From assembly GCF_031453555.1 (NCBI RefSeq), contig NZ_JAVIZM010000001.1, forward strand, positions 1 to 64,000: DNA of 64,000 bases. Direction: 5' to 3'. This document shows, piece by piece, positions 25,209-34,289 of this stretch (its first letter is position 1; each line of letters begins with the position of its first letter). A program made the position numbers and the translations under genes. The stretch is from Bacillus sp. SLBN-46. Lineage in GTDB: Bacteria > Bacillota > Bacilli > Bacillales > Cytobacillaceae. The notes beneath the pieces are model-generated. The model ran no database searches. It was not told where the DNA came from and worked only from the letters and a program-made list of their open reading frames with translations.

Positions 25209-27411
25209 AGTAATCACCTTTTTGCTTTGTTGTAGTAGGCAGGGTAATGTTCACCTGAAAACCATGCCCTGTAACGGAATGTACCTTTACCTCTCCTTCT
25301 AAACTTAAAACTCTATTTTCAATACCGGCAATACCCATATGTTTATAGGAGCCTTCCATACCACATAACTCTACCCCAACCCCATCATCATTATAGGAAA
25401 AGTAAACCTGTTCTTGATTGCTTGCCAGCTTCATCGTTACTTTTGTTGCCTTAGAGTGTTTCGTTGCATTATTTAATAGTTCTTGCACGATACGATACAT
25501 TCCTAAAATTTGATCTTCATTGAGAGGGATTTGCATGTTTTCAGCATCAAATTCTATCTCGTAATTAGAGAACATTCTTGCGTATGAAAAGAGACTTTTT
25601 AACGATTCTACTAATCCCATTTTCAGAAGAAATGGCGGCCGCAATTCATTACAGGTAATGCGAATTTGGTGGATAGCATCGAGTAAACCTTCCTCAATTT
25701 CCACCAATTCCTCTTTTATCTCCTTATTAAATAAAGACGTGGAGCGAAGTGATTCCAGCCTGCGATACCAAATAATGAGATCCTGCAAAACGGTATCATG
25801 AAGGTCGCTGGATAAGGCGGCTCTTTCTTTTTCTGACAATCTGAATAAAAGGCGTAACATCCATTTAGGTGTTTCATTGTAAACAGCCATGTTCTCCATA
25901 CGCTTCATCAGGTCTTCGATGAATTGAAGGTTATCGTAAAGAATGGTGACATAATGGACAGCAGTCTCCAGCCACTCCTCTTCCATTTTAAGCAGGGCAT
26001 CTCTGAAAGTAATCTGTAAGTATATGAGCTGCTCCCTCTCACCAATTTTAATCCACTTATCATTCCGTACCCTGTCATTCGGTTCCTGCCCCCGTGGTAT
26101 TTCTTCAATGGAAGCATCCGTCACGGGTAACACACTCTTTACCTCATCGATTAGCCGACTTTCTAACTCAGATACCTTCATGACATTGGCAAGGTCATTA
26201 GAAAAACGATTAATACTTTGTTGGAGCGTTTTGTACCTTTCTTCACTTAAGAGGAGTTCCCGCTCCTCCCGTTTCCGATCCGTAATATCCTTCACGATTC
26301 CATGTACACCATTTAATTCTCCAAATAGAAAAATCGGTACGAATGTAATATGAACAATTCGCTCCCCTATGCTAGAGCGAACGATACGACACTCCACATC
26401 TCTTGATTCTTTCCTCTGGATGACATCAGAAAGAACTTGGAATACAGGAAGGTGGTCTTCATCATGAATTAAACCGATAAAACAACGGTCTGGCAACTGC
26501 TCCATTTCAATACCTGTTATTTTCTCAAAGGCATGATTCGCATTGACAAAGTTGGCATGTAAGTCAATTGAAAATACACCATCTAAGTTGTTCTCAAATA
26601 AGGATTTATACCTTTGTTCGCTCTCCTCAATCACTAGCTCAGATCGTTTTTTCTCCGTGATATCTAACATCATGCTGTCAAGTCGTTCAACTGCTCCTGT
26701 CTTATCCAAGTATGGTTGGACGATCAGCTGGCCCCATTTCGTTTCATTTTCATGATGGATAAAACGGATGAGTTTGTTCACTGGTAATCCCTTATCTAAC
26801 GTTTCCTTTGCTTCCCCCATGAGCATACGATTATCCTCAGGGTGGATATGGTCATGCATGCGGATCGGTTTATTCATGAGTTCATGCTTAGGAATACCTG
26901 ATATTTTTTCAATACTCTCAGAACAAAAGGTTAAAAAGCTAAAATCCTTATCTGTTGACCAAACCGCTGCATTCACGCTTTCCAGGATATTTTCCAGTAA
27001 CTGCTCTGTCATTTTGCGTTCTGTTATATCTCTCACGACAGCCACTACATACTTTACATTTCCAAAACTATCTAGTACGGGTTTGACTTTTGTTTCGGCA
27101 TAGAGTGTGAATCCCTGTGAATGGATTACGCGGTATTCCAAACTGACTTGCCTCTTTGTTTCAACCACCTGAAGATGTTTGGATCGAACATAGTCTCTGT
27201 CTTCTGGATGAATGATATCAAATGCATCCATCCCTTCGTATTGATCAATGGTATAACCTATTAACGGTTCGAAGGATGGCGAAACATATCGGACAGTTGA
27301 TTTATTATCAACCATGACGATCGCATCTGTCATGTTATCGGCGATAATCTTGTACTTTACACCCTCACTTAGAACATCATCACTACTACTGTAATTCGAA
27401 TTTTTCCCCAT
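25189..27411 (-). CDS. Cytoplasmic multi-PAS histidine kinase (HisKA_3 type)
   Basis: A 740-residue kinase without transmembrane segments. Three PAS/PAC modules occupy about 20-135, 140-260 and 262-385 (each ending DITERK, DITEKK, DITDRK), followed by a GAF-like stretch (about 400-510), the HisKA_3 dimerisation motif with the phosphorylated His in LHDTVLQDL, and a HATPase with NNATKHSKA and DDGVGV. ATG 27411 has AAGGGGAAG at good spacing; a TTG six codons earlier is less likely. It should phosphorylate the ComA-like regulator encoded next. The multiple PAS domains suggest an intracellular redox, ligand or energy signal, unlike membrane-bound ComP. Confidence 0.9.
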   Translation of the reverse strand: MGKNSNYSSSDDVLSEGVKYKIIADNMTDAIVMVDNKSTVRYVSPSFEPLIGYTIDQYEGMDAFDIIHPEDRDYVRSKHLQVVETKRQVSLEYRVIHSQGFTLYAETKVKPVLDSFGNVKYVVAVVRDITERKMTEQLLENILESVNAAVWSTDKDFSFLTFCSESIEKISGIPKHELMNKPIRMHDHIHPEDNRMLMGEAKETLDKGLPVNKLIRFIHHENETKWGQLIVQPYLDKTGAVERLDSMMLDITEKKRSELVIEESEQRYKSLFENNLDGVFSIDLHANFVNANHAFEKITGIEMEQLPDRCFIGLIHDEDHLPVFQVLSDVIQRKESRDVECRIVRSSIGERIVHITFVPIFLFGELNGVHGIVKDITDRKREERELLLSEERYKTLQQSINRFSNDLANVMKVSELESRLIDEVKSVLPVTDASIEEIPRGQEPNDRVRNDKWIKIGEREQLIYLQITFRDALLKMEEEWLETAVHYVTILYDNLQFIEDLMKRMENMAVYNETPKWMLRLLFRLSEKERAALSSDLHDTVLQDLIIWYRRLESLRSTSLFNKEIKEELVEIEEGLLDAIHQIRITCNELRPPFLLKMGLVESLKSLFSYARMFSNYEIEFDAENMQIPLNEDQILGMYRIVQELLNNATKHSKATKVTMKLASNQEQVYFSYNDDGVGVELCGMEGSYKHMGIAGIENRVLSLEGEVKVHSVTGHGFQVNITLPTTTKQKGDYYGNIVG

Positions 27412-27465
27412 CGCCACTTCCCCTTTCAACGCAGCACACTTTCCAATATCATCCTATTTATCCTC

Positions 27466-27520
27466 ATTATAATCGAGGATGAATCTATGATACACGCAAA
27501 AAAATAGGGAAAGTCCGCAA
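27466..27520 (-). promoter_or_regulatory. Promoter of the kinase/regulator operon with phased TTGCG boxes
   Basis: Minus strand -10 TATAAT (27466-27471) lies 22 bp after TTGCGT (27494-27499); TTGCGG lies 21 bp further upstream (27515-27520). The same geometry as the efflux promoters points to autoregulation. The rest of 27412-27615 is the upstream region of the RNase J gene. Confidence 0.65.
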
Positions 27521-27615
27521 TTTATGTACCGGGCCAAGTTTACTTCTTTTCAACATAAAGTATGTTATCGAGGGAATACTACTCCTATTTAGTTAAAAAG
27601 TGGGAGGATTTTCAA

Positions 27616-29286
27616 TTGACTAATCAAAATACCCTATCCATTTTCGCTTTAGGCGGAATTAATGAAATCGGAAAAAACATGTATGTAGTTCAATATGCAG
27701 ATGATATTGTCATAATCGACTGCGGCGGTAAGTTTCCCGATGAGAGTCTATTAGGAATTGACTTGATCATCCCTGATATTACTTATTTAGAAGAAAACAG
27801 GGAGAAAATTCGCGCCTTGGTGGTTACCCATGGTCATGAGGACCATATCGGTGGCGTTCCTTACTTTTTAAAAAAATTAAACGTACCGATTTATGCCACG
27901 AATTTTACTTTAGGGTTAATCGAATTAAAGTTAGATGAGCACCGACTAATGAGGGATACGAAGCTCATCCCTGTTAATGCTGATTCAAAACTTGATTTCG
28001 GGCAACTCCAAGTATCCTTTTTTAAAGTGAGCCACAGTATTCCTGACTGTCTCGGAATTGTTTTGCATACACCTGAAGGAAATGTCGTACATACCGGTGA
28101 CTTCAAATTCGACCTGACACCTGCTAATAACCAATATGCAGATATTCATAAAATGGCTGAAATCGGCCGGCAGGGTGTCCTGGCTCTCATCTCAGAAAGT
28201 ACCAATGCTGAGCGGACCGGGCTAACTCCTTCCGAACGAATGGTAGGCAGTCATATGGACGAAGCTTTCATGAAGGCAGAAGGCAAAATTATTGTTTCTA
28301 CCTTTGCTTCGAATGTAAATCGGGTACAGCAGGTTGTCGATTCAGCCATCAAAACGAACCGCAAACTTGCCTTACTCGGCCGGAGTATGGTGAATGTCGT
28401 AGATGTGGCGATTGAACGAGGGTATTTAACGGTTCCAGAGGGAATGCTGATTGAGCCGCGCGAGGTCGATCAATTAGCTCCAGAAAAAGTAGCGATACTT
28501 TGTACAGGGAGTCAAGGAGAACCAATGGCTGCACTTTCACGACTTTCTAGCGGCAACTACCGGGATGTGGCGATTTATCCAGGGGATACGGTTGTTTTAG
28601 CTGCCTCCCCGATACCAGGTAATGAAAAGGATGTATCACGAATTATCGACAACCTGTTTCAACTTGGGGCGAAAGTCATTTATGGTTCTGGCAGCACCAC
28701 TGGCATGCATGTGTCCGGCCATGGCTATCAGGAAGACTTGAAGCTGATGCTCACCTTAATGCAGCCTACGTATTTTATTCCGATCCACGGTGAATATCGC
28801 ATGTTGCATCATCATCGCCTGCTAGCCGAATCGATTGGAGTAGAGAAAAACAATACCTTCATTATTAAAAATGGCGATGTGGTCGATATCGAAAACGGAG
28901 CGGCACGCCAAACTCGGAAGGTGCCATCAGGAGATACGTATGTTGACGGTATAAGCGTCGGCGATGTTGGCGCGATTGTGTTACGCGACCGAAAGCAGCT
29001 ATCTGAGGATGGAATGCTGGTCATCGTTTTAACATTAAGTAAATCAGAGCGAAAAATTATATCTGGACCTGATACAATAACTCGTGGGTTTGTATTCGTA
29101 AAAAATTCCGAGGATCTTATCAAAGAAGTGAACCAGCTCGTTCGAAAAACAGTCAATGATCTACAAGAGGAAAATGTCCGCCAATGGAATATCATCAAAC
29201 AAAACATTAAGAAAACCGTCGGCCAATACCTATTCGCACAAACCAAGAGAAAACCGATGATCCTGCCTATTATCATTGAAATATAA
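27616..29286 (+). CDS. Ribonuclease J family protein
   Basis: A 556-residue metallo-beta-lactamase/beta-CASP nuclease. Zinc motif THGHEDHIGG (71-80), HTGDFKFD, the beta-CASP motifs (ISESTNAE, FASNVNRVQQ, IHGEYRM) and the C-terminal RNase J domain are all present. The start is taken as TTG 27616, six to eight bases after GGGAGG, which gives the usual 555-residue length; the frame is open to 27562. RNase J carries out 5'-3' exo- and endonucleolytic RNA decay. Whether this is RnjA, RnjB or an extra paralogue cannot be settled here. Confidence 0.92.
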   Translation: MTNQNTLSIFALGGINEIGKNMYVVQYADDIVIIDCGGKFPDESLLGIDLIIPDITYLEENREKIRALVVTHGHEDHIGGVPYFLKKLNVPIYATNFTLGLIELKLDEHRLMRDTKLIPVNADSKLDFGQLQVSFFKVSHSIPDCLGIVLHTPEGNVVHTGDFKFDLTPANNQYADIHKMAEIGRQGVLALISESTNAERTGLTPSERMVGSHMDEAFMKAEGKIIVSTFASNVNRVQQVVDSAIKTNRKLALLGRSMVNVVDVAIERGYLTVPEGMLIEPREVDQLAPEKVAILCTGSQGEPMAALSRLSSGNYRDVAIYPGDTVVLAASPIPGNEKDVSRIIDNLFQLGAKVIYGSGSTTGMHVSGHGYQEDLKLMLTLMQPTYFIPIHGEYRMLHHHRLLAESIGVEKNNTFIIKNGDVVDIENGAARQTRKVPSGDTYVDGISVGDVGAIVLRDRKQLSEDGMLVIVLTLSKSERKIISGPDTITRGFVFVKNSEDLIKEVNQLVRKTVNDLQEENVRQWNIIKQNIKKTVGQYLFAQTKRKPMILPIIIEI

Positions 29287-29337
29287 AAAGGTGTCAGGCA
29301 CCATTGTGAAATTTTCACATGGTGCCTGACACCCTTT
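29286..29337. repeat. REP-like hairpin GGTGTCAGGCACC, likely terminator
   Basis: Arms GGTGTCAGGCACCAT (29290-29304) / ATGGTGCCTGACACC (29319-29333) with inner GTGAAA / TTTCAC. A-run and T-run flanks let it end both the RNase J and the mscS-type genes. Confidence 0.85.
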
Positions 29338-29347
29338 CTACTATCCT

Positions 29348-30463
29348 TTATTCTAAAGAACCCACTGTTTGCAATAATTCATTTGATTCTGGAGTAACGT
29401 AAATCGTTCGGCTTGGGAAGGCAACTTCTACTCCTTCATCCTCTAAAATCCCCATGATTTCTAAGTTGATTTCATGTTTAATTTTTACGTGTTCTGCCCA
29501 AACGATCGTATTGGTGAAGAAATAGATAAGAATATCGAGACTGCTATCATTATAATGATCAAATGCAACCATGATCGTATCCGGATGAATGTCTTCATGA
29601 GTCTTCAACATCTCTTCCATTCGTCGAACCACTCTTACAATTTGGTCTTTAGTCGTTTTATAGTTAATGCCTAAGTGGAAATTGATCCGTCTTTTCCCCA
29701 TACGGCTCCAATTGGTAATGGGTTCGTTTGCCAGGGTTGAATTGGGAACGGTGACGAGTGCTTGACTAAACGTTCTTACTTTCGTGCTTCGGAAATTTAT
29801 ATCTTCAACTGTCCCCTCCACGCTAGGGGTTAAAATCCATTCTCCAATTGAAAAAGGTTTCTCTGTGACAATGACGATCCCACCAATTAGGTTCCCTACC
29901 GCTTCTTTGGCAGCTAAAGCAAAGGCCAATCCACCTAATCCAAGACCTGCAACCAGGCCATTTACATCATAATTAAATTCCTGACCAATAATCGTGATAC
30001 TAATCGCAATAAGGATGACACGGATGGTTCTTGAAATAAACGGAAGAAGAATCAAGTCAATTTTATTGTTGATCTTCTGGTTCACGCTGATTAATATCCC
30101 CGAAGTAGGAGAGGACAAATTAAACAATCCCCAAGTAATTAACACAATGACCATCGAACGTAAAAATTTTAAAAATAACGCATTATGTTGTTCGACAAAC
30201 GGGAAGTAATCCATTGCTACATATAAACCTACAATAATAAATGCCCACCCTAACGGACGTTCGAAACTTAAAAAGATTTGCGTAAAGAAATCAGTAGGTG
30301 TTTTTCTAGACAGCTTTAGAATCAACTGAAACACATACTTAGTAAATAGGTTTCTAAAAAGAATAAACAACAGCAAAATCACAATAGAAATCCCTAAATT
30401 TTTTAACATATCATAGTCTAATGACGACATTGAAAAAGCCAGTACAAATGAATCCATAGACAT
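29348..30463 (-). CDS. MscS-family mechanosensitive channel
   Basis: A 371-residue membrane protein with about five helices in the first 190 residues. The pore helix region GLAFALAAKEAVGNLIGGIVI and the following beta domain PFSIGEWILTPSVEGTVEDINFRSTKVRTF are the MscS signature. It opens under membrane tension to release solutes during hypo-osmotic shock. RBS AGAGGT eight bases before ATG. A YhdY-like member; monocistronic. Confidence 0.92.
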   Translation of the reverse strand: MSMDSFVLAFSMSSLDYDMLKNLGISIVILLLFILFRNLFTKYVFQLILKLSRKTPTDFFTQIFLSFERPLGWAFIIVGLYVAMDYFPFVEQHNALFLKFLRSMVIVLITWGLFNLSSPTSGILISVNQKINNKIDLILLPFISRTIRVILIAISITIIGQEFNYDVNGLVAGLGLGGLAFALAAKEAVGNLIGGIVIVTEKPFSIGEWILTPSVEGTVEDINFRSTKVRTFSQALVTVPNSTLANEPITNWSRMGKRRINFHLGINYKTTKDQIVRVVRRMEEMLKTHEDIHPDTIMVAFDHYNDSSLDILIYFFTNTIVWAEHVKIKHEINLEIMGILEDEGVEVAFPSRTIYVTPESNELLQTVGSLE

Positions 30464-30651
30464 TTTAAAGATACCTCTCTTTTATTACTTTTTTAAAACA
30501 ATACATCCACATATCTTAAAGGCTAAAACTAATTATTTGAATATGGCAAAAGTCATGGATTTATTCTTAAAATCTTCCATATAAATATTTATACTATTCT
30601 AACAAATGCTGTAATATGAAATTATAACTAGAGTCGATGGGGGATGTTTCT

Positions 30652-32112
30652 ATGAACAAGAGAAAGCTGGCTTCACTTATAATCGTTGGTTTGTTACTTT
30701 TATTTATTATTGTAACCGGTTTCAATACACTAACTTTAAAATCAAAGCAACCCTCTCCTATGCCAGTCAAAACAGTGATTAACCAGGATGAAGCAGTCGC
30801 GCATCTATCAAAAGCCATCACGTTCAAAACCGTTTCCTATCAAGACCGTAGTAAATTTGATTTCAATGAGTTTAGTAAGTTTATTGATTTTTTACAAGAG
30901 AGCTTTCCGACCGTCTATAAAAATCTAGAATTTGAAAGAGTAAACGATTACGCCCTCGTCTATAAATGGAAGGGCAGTGATTCTAGCAAACTTCCCATCG
31001 GATTAACGAGCCATTATGATGTGGTCCCCGTGTTAACAGGAACCGAAGCCAATTGGGAGCAGGACCCTTTTAGCGGTAAGGTGGTCGACGAAAAGATTTG
31101 GGGCCGGGGGACATTGGATGACAAGATTGGCGTCATTGGTATTTTACAAGCAGTCGATTATCTATTAGCCGAAGGCTTCAAGCCGGACCGCGACATGTAC
31201 TTCATGTTTGGGTTTGATGAGGAAATCGGCGGGGATGAAGGTGCGAGTGCTATTGTAAACACCTTGAAAGAAAGAGGGATAACGTTTGACTATGTGTTAG
31301 ACGAAGGTGGGGCCATTGTTGAAAACATGGTGCCTGGTGTGGAGCAGCCAGTCGGTGTCGTTGGGATTTCAGAGAAGGGCTCTGCCACTGCAGAATTAAT
31401 CATTGAAGGCAGTGGCGGACACTCGTCGCAGCCGAAGGATCACACCAATATCGGCCGAATCGCCAGTGCTATTAGTAAATTGGAAGATACCCAGTTTAAA
31501 GGGGACCTGAGGGGTCCAGGAGAAGACATGTTTGAATTTGTGGCACCCGAAATGAGCTTTGGAATGAAATATGTATTTGCTAACAAAGCTATTTTTGAAC
31601 CGGTGATTGAAAAAATCCTATTGCAGCAGCCTGCATCCGCTGCGTTAATTCGAACCACCATCGCCCCGACGATTTTTCAGGCAGGTGAACAATACAATGC
31701 CCTACCGGAAAAGGCATCTGCCATTATTAATCTTCGGGTGATGCCTGGTGATTCCTTAAGGGGGATAAAAAGTTTTATAGAAGATACAATTGACGACAAA
31801 GACATTGATGTAAAAATCACAGGCAATGAGGCCTCCAAGGTATCATCAGTGAACGGCTGGCAATTTAAGTCGATCCAACAGGCTGCGAGAAATGTGTATC
31901 AGGATGCTGTCGTTGCGCCTTACTTAATGTTTGCTGGATCCGATGCACGGCAATATGACCCAATCGCGAAAAACACCTATCGTTTCTTGCCTGTACAAAT
32001 TACTTCTGAAGATCTCAACCGGATGCATGGGACAAACGAACATGTCAGCATCGAAAACTATATGAACGCCATTAAGTTTTATGTGGAAGTGATGAAAGAG
32101 GCAAATAAATAA
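30652..32112 (+). CDS. Membrane-anchored M20 family metallopeptidase
   Basis: A 486-residue protein starting at ATG 30652 (GGGGGATG upstream), with an N-terminal hydrophobic anchor (about 5-25). M20 metal and catalytic residues: SHYDVVPV, the bridging Asp in GRGTLDDK, GFDEEIGGDEGA, LDEGG, and the late His in RMHGTNEH. It contains the M20 dimerisation lid domain. Similar in outline to carboxypeptidase S/PM20D1-like enzymes that hydrolyse or form N-acyl amino acids and dipeptides. It probably acts at the outer face of the membrane. Confidence 0.85.
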   Translation: MNKRKLASLIIVGLLLLFIIVTGFNTLTLKSKQPSPMPVKTVINQDEAVAHLSKAITFKTVSYQDRSKFDFNEFSKFIDFLQESFPTVYKNLEFERVNDYALVYKWKGSDSSKLPIGLTSHYDVVPVLTGTEANWEQDPFSGKVVDEKIWGRGTLDDKIGVIGILQAVDYLLAEGFKPDRDMYFMFGFDEEIGGDEGASAIVNTLKERGITFDYVLDEGGAIVENMVPGVEQPVGVVGISEKGSATAELIIEGSGGHSSQPKDHTNIGRIASAISKLEDTQFKGDLRGPGEDMFEFVAPEMSFGMKYVFANKAIFEPVIEKILLQQPASAALIRTTIAPTIFQAGEQYNALPEKASAIINLRVMPGDSLRGIKSFIEDTIDDKDIDVKITGNEASKVSSVNGWQFKSIQQAARNVYQDAVVAPYLMFAGSDARQYDPIAKNTYRFLPVQITSEDLNRMHGTNEHVSIENYMNAIKFYVEVMKEANK

Positions 32113-32118
32113 TGTGTT

Positions 32119-32151
32119 AAGAGGTGCCTTCCCAAGAAATGCACCTCTTTT
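32119..32151 (+). terminator. Terminator of the M20 peptidase gene
   Basis: Stem AAGAGGTGC / GCACCTCTT followed by TT and a T-containing tail. Confidence 0.65.
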
Positions 32152-32255
32152 GCAATCATCTCTACCCACCTAAGCCTCCATCCTCCCCTTTTCCTGTAAA
32201 CTTAGCTATAATAACAAAAATGATGAAAAGCACCAGGAATAGGAGTTGGTTGCTT

Positions 32256-33221
32256 ATGACAAACATTAGGGATCTCGCCAAGATGGCTGGCGTTTCTGTG
32301 ACTACTGTGTCTCGTGTGTTAAACCAGCATCCTTATGTGAGTGAGGATAAACGAAACGCGGTGCTGGAAGCCATCAAACAAACGAATTACCAGCAAAATA
32401 TCAATGCGGTCCATTTGAGTATGGGGAAAACCTTTCTTGTTGGTGTCGTTGTTCCTTATATTAACCATCCCTATTTTTCGTTGTTATTGAAGGGAATGGC
32501 AAGTGAGGCATTGAAACACAACTACAAACTAGTTCTTTTTCAGACCAACTATGATGAAACAAGAGAATTAGAAGCCTTACAAATGCTGAAACAAAAGCAA
32601 ATAGATGCACTGATTATTTGTTCCCGTAAAACCAGGTGGACGACGATTTCTGACTACCTGACTTTTGGCCCGATAATTTTATGTGAAGATACGAGAGGGA
32701 GGCCCGTTTCGTCCACCTTTGTAGACCACTATAAAAGCTTTATGACTGCACTAGAATATTTATATGACAAAGGGCATCGGAACCTTGGTTATTGTATCGG
32801 ACGTAAATCTGGTAGGAACAGCTTTTATCGAGAGAAGGCCTTTAAAGATTTTGTCACCAAACATGATTTGCCTTTTCATTCCACTAATATTTTTGACCAC
32901 TGTTTGAATTTTGAGGATGGAGAACGGGTTATTGAGCGGATTTCAGACATGTCGGAACCGCCGTCTGCACTGTTGGTGACCAGTGATGAAGTTGCAGCAG
33001 GAATTGTTACCTGTGCCCAAACCCGAGGGTTATCTATCCCCGACGACCTTGCAATTATCGGCTTCAACAACCAACCGATTGCCAAAATGATGAATATCAC
33101 CACGATGGAAATTCCGCTTGTGGATATAGGCAAAAAACTCTTTTTACAAGGTATTAATGATACTAACAAGGTCTCTCATCAAGAAATATCCGTTACCTTA
33201 ATTGAACGGAAGACCGTCTAA
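32256..33221 (+). CDS. LacI-family transcriptional regulator
   Basis: A 321-residue regulator beginning MTNIRDLAKMAGVSVTTVSR at ATG 32256, with AGGAGT upstream; the open frame before it is not coding. The helix-turn-helix (1-25) and hinge are followed by a periplasmic-binding-protein-like effector domain (about 60-320). The target is not evident: the next gene downstream is a HAD phosphatase whose promoter region carries a LacI-like palindrome. A -10 TATAAT lies at 32209-32214. Confidence 0.88.
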   Translation: MTNIRDLAKMAGVSVTTVSRVLNQHPYVSEDKRNAVLEAIKQTNYQQNINAVHLSMGKTFLVGVVVPYINHPYFSLLLKGMASEALKHNYKLVLFQTNYDETRELEALQMLKQKQIDALIICSRKTRWTTISDYLTFGPIILCEDTRGRPVSSTFVDHYKSFMTALEYLYDKGHRNLGYCIGRKSGRNSFYREKAFKDFVTKHDLPFHSTNIFDHCLNFEDGERVIERISDMSEPPSALLVTSDEVAAGIVTCAQTRGLSIPDDLAIIGFNNQPIAKMMNITTMEIPLVDIGKKLFLQGINDTNKVSHQEISVTLIERKTV

Positions 33222-33265
33222 TTATTCCTTGTATCTGTCTATTGCACAAGGACAATTGTCCACAA

Positions 33266-33280
33266 ATGGTGCCTGACACC
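33266..33280. repeat. Half REP element (ATGGTGCCTGACACC)
   Basis: One arm of the GGTGTCAGGCACC hairpin family, preceded by the small palindrome GGACAATTGTCC (33250-33261), which resembles the inner loop segment of full-length copies. Confidence 0.7.
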
Positions 33281-33323
33281 TTTTACGGAAGACCGTTTAA
33301 TTTTTTGCTAAAATCTCTTGACC

Positions 33324-33337
33324 TGAAACGCGTTTCA
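33324..33337. promoter_or_regulatory. Palindromic operator TGAAACGCGTTTCA
   Basis: Perfect 14 bp palindrome located directly after TTGACC (33318-33323) and before TACAATATT, so it lies within the spacer of a plausible promoter of the HAD phosphatase gene. It resembles LacI-family operators but the central GC differs from a cre site. The LacI-family gene just upstream is a natural candidate regulator. Confidence 0.5.
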
Positions 33338-33365
33338 TACAATATTCTGTTTTTGCAAAGCCTTT

Positions 33366-33412
33366 AGCACCTGGTCCGCGTGATCGGGCAACCGAGCGTT
33401 AGGACTGGTGCT
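33366..33412 (+). ncRNA. Structured 5' UTR element of unknown class before the HAD gene
   Basis: A compact fold: AGCACC / GGTGCT (33366-33371, 33407-33412), GTCC / GGAC (33374-33377, 33402-33405), and hairpin TCGG-GCAA-CCGA (33384-33395) with a GNRA tetraloop. CCGAG (33392-33396) is also complementary to CTCGG (33421-33425), which abuts the ribosome binding site GGAGGTG, giving a possible translational switch. I do not recognise it as a known riboswitch. Confidence 0.45.
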
Positions 33413-33435
33413 GTAGTACTCTCGGAGGTGTTACC

Positions 33436-34230
33436 ATGCAAAAACCAATTGTATTTTTCGATATTGATGGAACGATTTTAAATGAAGATAAAGTGATTCC
33501 AGAGTCCACGAAGACCGCCATTCGTCTGCTCCAGGAAAAAGGGATTCATACGGTCATTGCCACAGGTCGTGTTCCAAAAATGTTTTATTGGATTCTGAAG
33601 GAATTAAATATTAACTCATATGTAGCGATGAATGGACAGTATGTAGTGTTTGAGGGACAGGAGATTTACTCGAATCCTATTGATTCTGATGTCCTGCAAT
33701 CTCTATCCACTATGACCGAAAGCAATGGACATGCCCTAGCCTACTGTAGCCATCTCGATTACAAGGTGAGTGAAAGAAACCATCCGTATATTGAGTCTGG
33801 TTTTGATTCTTTGATGATGGCTTACCCTGAAGTGGACCCAGAGTATTTTAAACGGTGGTCTATTTTTCAAGGACATCTATACTGTGAAGCCCAATATGAA
33901 CAAATATATGCGGAACGTTTTCCGGAATTTAGTTTCGTCAAATGGCATGAGTATGCGTACGACATCCTGCCAAAAGGAGCTTCCAAGGCCGTTGGTATTC
34001 AAAAGATGCTTGAGGCATTAGAGATGAAAATTGAGCATAGCTATGCCTTTGGAGATGGATTGAACGATTTGGAGATGCTCTCTACTATTGGAACCGGAGT
34101 TGCTATGGGGAATGCTGTTCCTGAGGCAAAAGCAGTTGCGGATTTAGTGACAACCTCGAATTGTAATGATGGCATCCTCCGTGGATTGATCCAGCTTGGA
34201 CTTTTAGAGGAAGAGCTTGCCGTCAAATAA
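33436..34230 (+). CDS. Cof-type HAD-superfamily phosphatase
   Basis: A 264-residue HAD hydrolase, subclass IIB. Motif I DIDGTIL (8-14), motif II threonine in IATGR, the lysine in LPKGASKA, and motif IV AFGDGLNDLEML. It likely dephosphorylates sugar phosphates or nucleotides in the cytoplasm; the family (YkrA/YxeH-like) is broad. Strong RBS GGAGGTG six bases before ATG, downstream of a structured leader. Confidence 0.9.
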   Translation: MQKPIVFFDIDGTILNEDKVIPESTKTAIRLLQEKGIHTVIATGRVPKMFYWILKELNINSYVAMNGQYVVFEGQEIYSNPIDSDVLQSLSTMTESNGHALAYCSHLDYKVSERNHPYIESGFDSLMMAYPEVDPEYFKRWSIFQGHLYCEAQYEQIYAERFPEFSFVKWHEYAYDILPKGASKAVGIQKMLEALEMKIEHSYAFGDGLNDLEMLSTIGTGVAMGNAVPEAKAVADLVTTSNCNDGILRGLIQLGLLEEELAVK

Positions 34231-34236
34231 AAATAA

Positions 34237-34283
34237 TGGGCCCCTTCTGTCTGAAGGAGCCCTCTTGTGGTGTCAGGCACCAT
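34237..34283. terminator. Terminator-like hairpin plus half REP element
   Basis: GGGCCCCTTC / GAAGGAGCCC forms a hairpin (34237-34261) with a weak T-tract, followed by GGTGTCAGGCACCAT (34269-34283), a single REP arm, between convergent genes. Confidence 0.5.
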
Positions 34284-34289
34284 TTTCCA

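Noticed and set aside
15065..27520. The efflux region as a mobile island or prophage
   Set aside because: No integrase, transposase, tRNA attachment site or flanking direct repeats are visible, and codon style resembles the surroundings.
33324..33337. TGAAACGCGTTTCA as a CcpA cre site
   Set aside because: The centre is GC instead of CG, so the half-sites are in the wrong phase; more likely another LacI-family operator.
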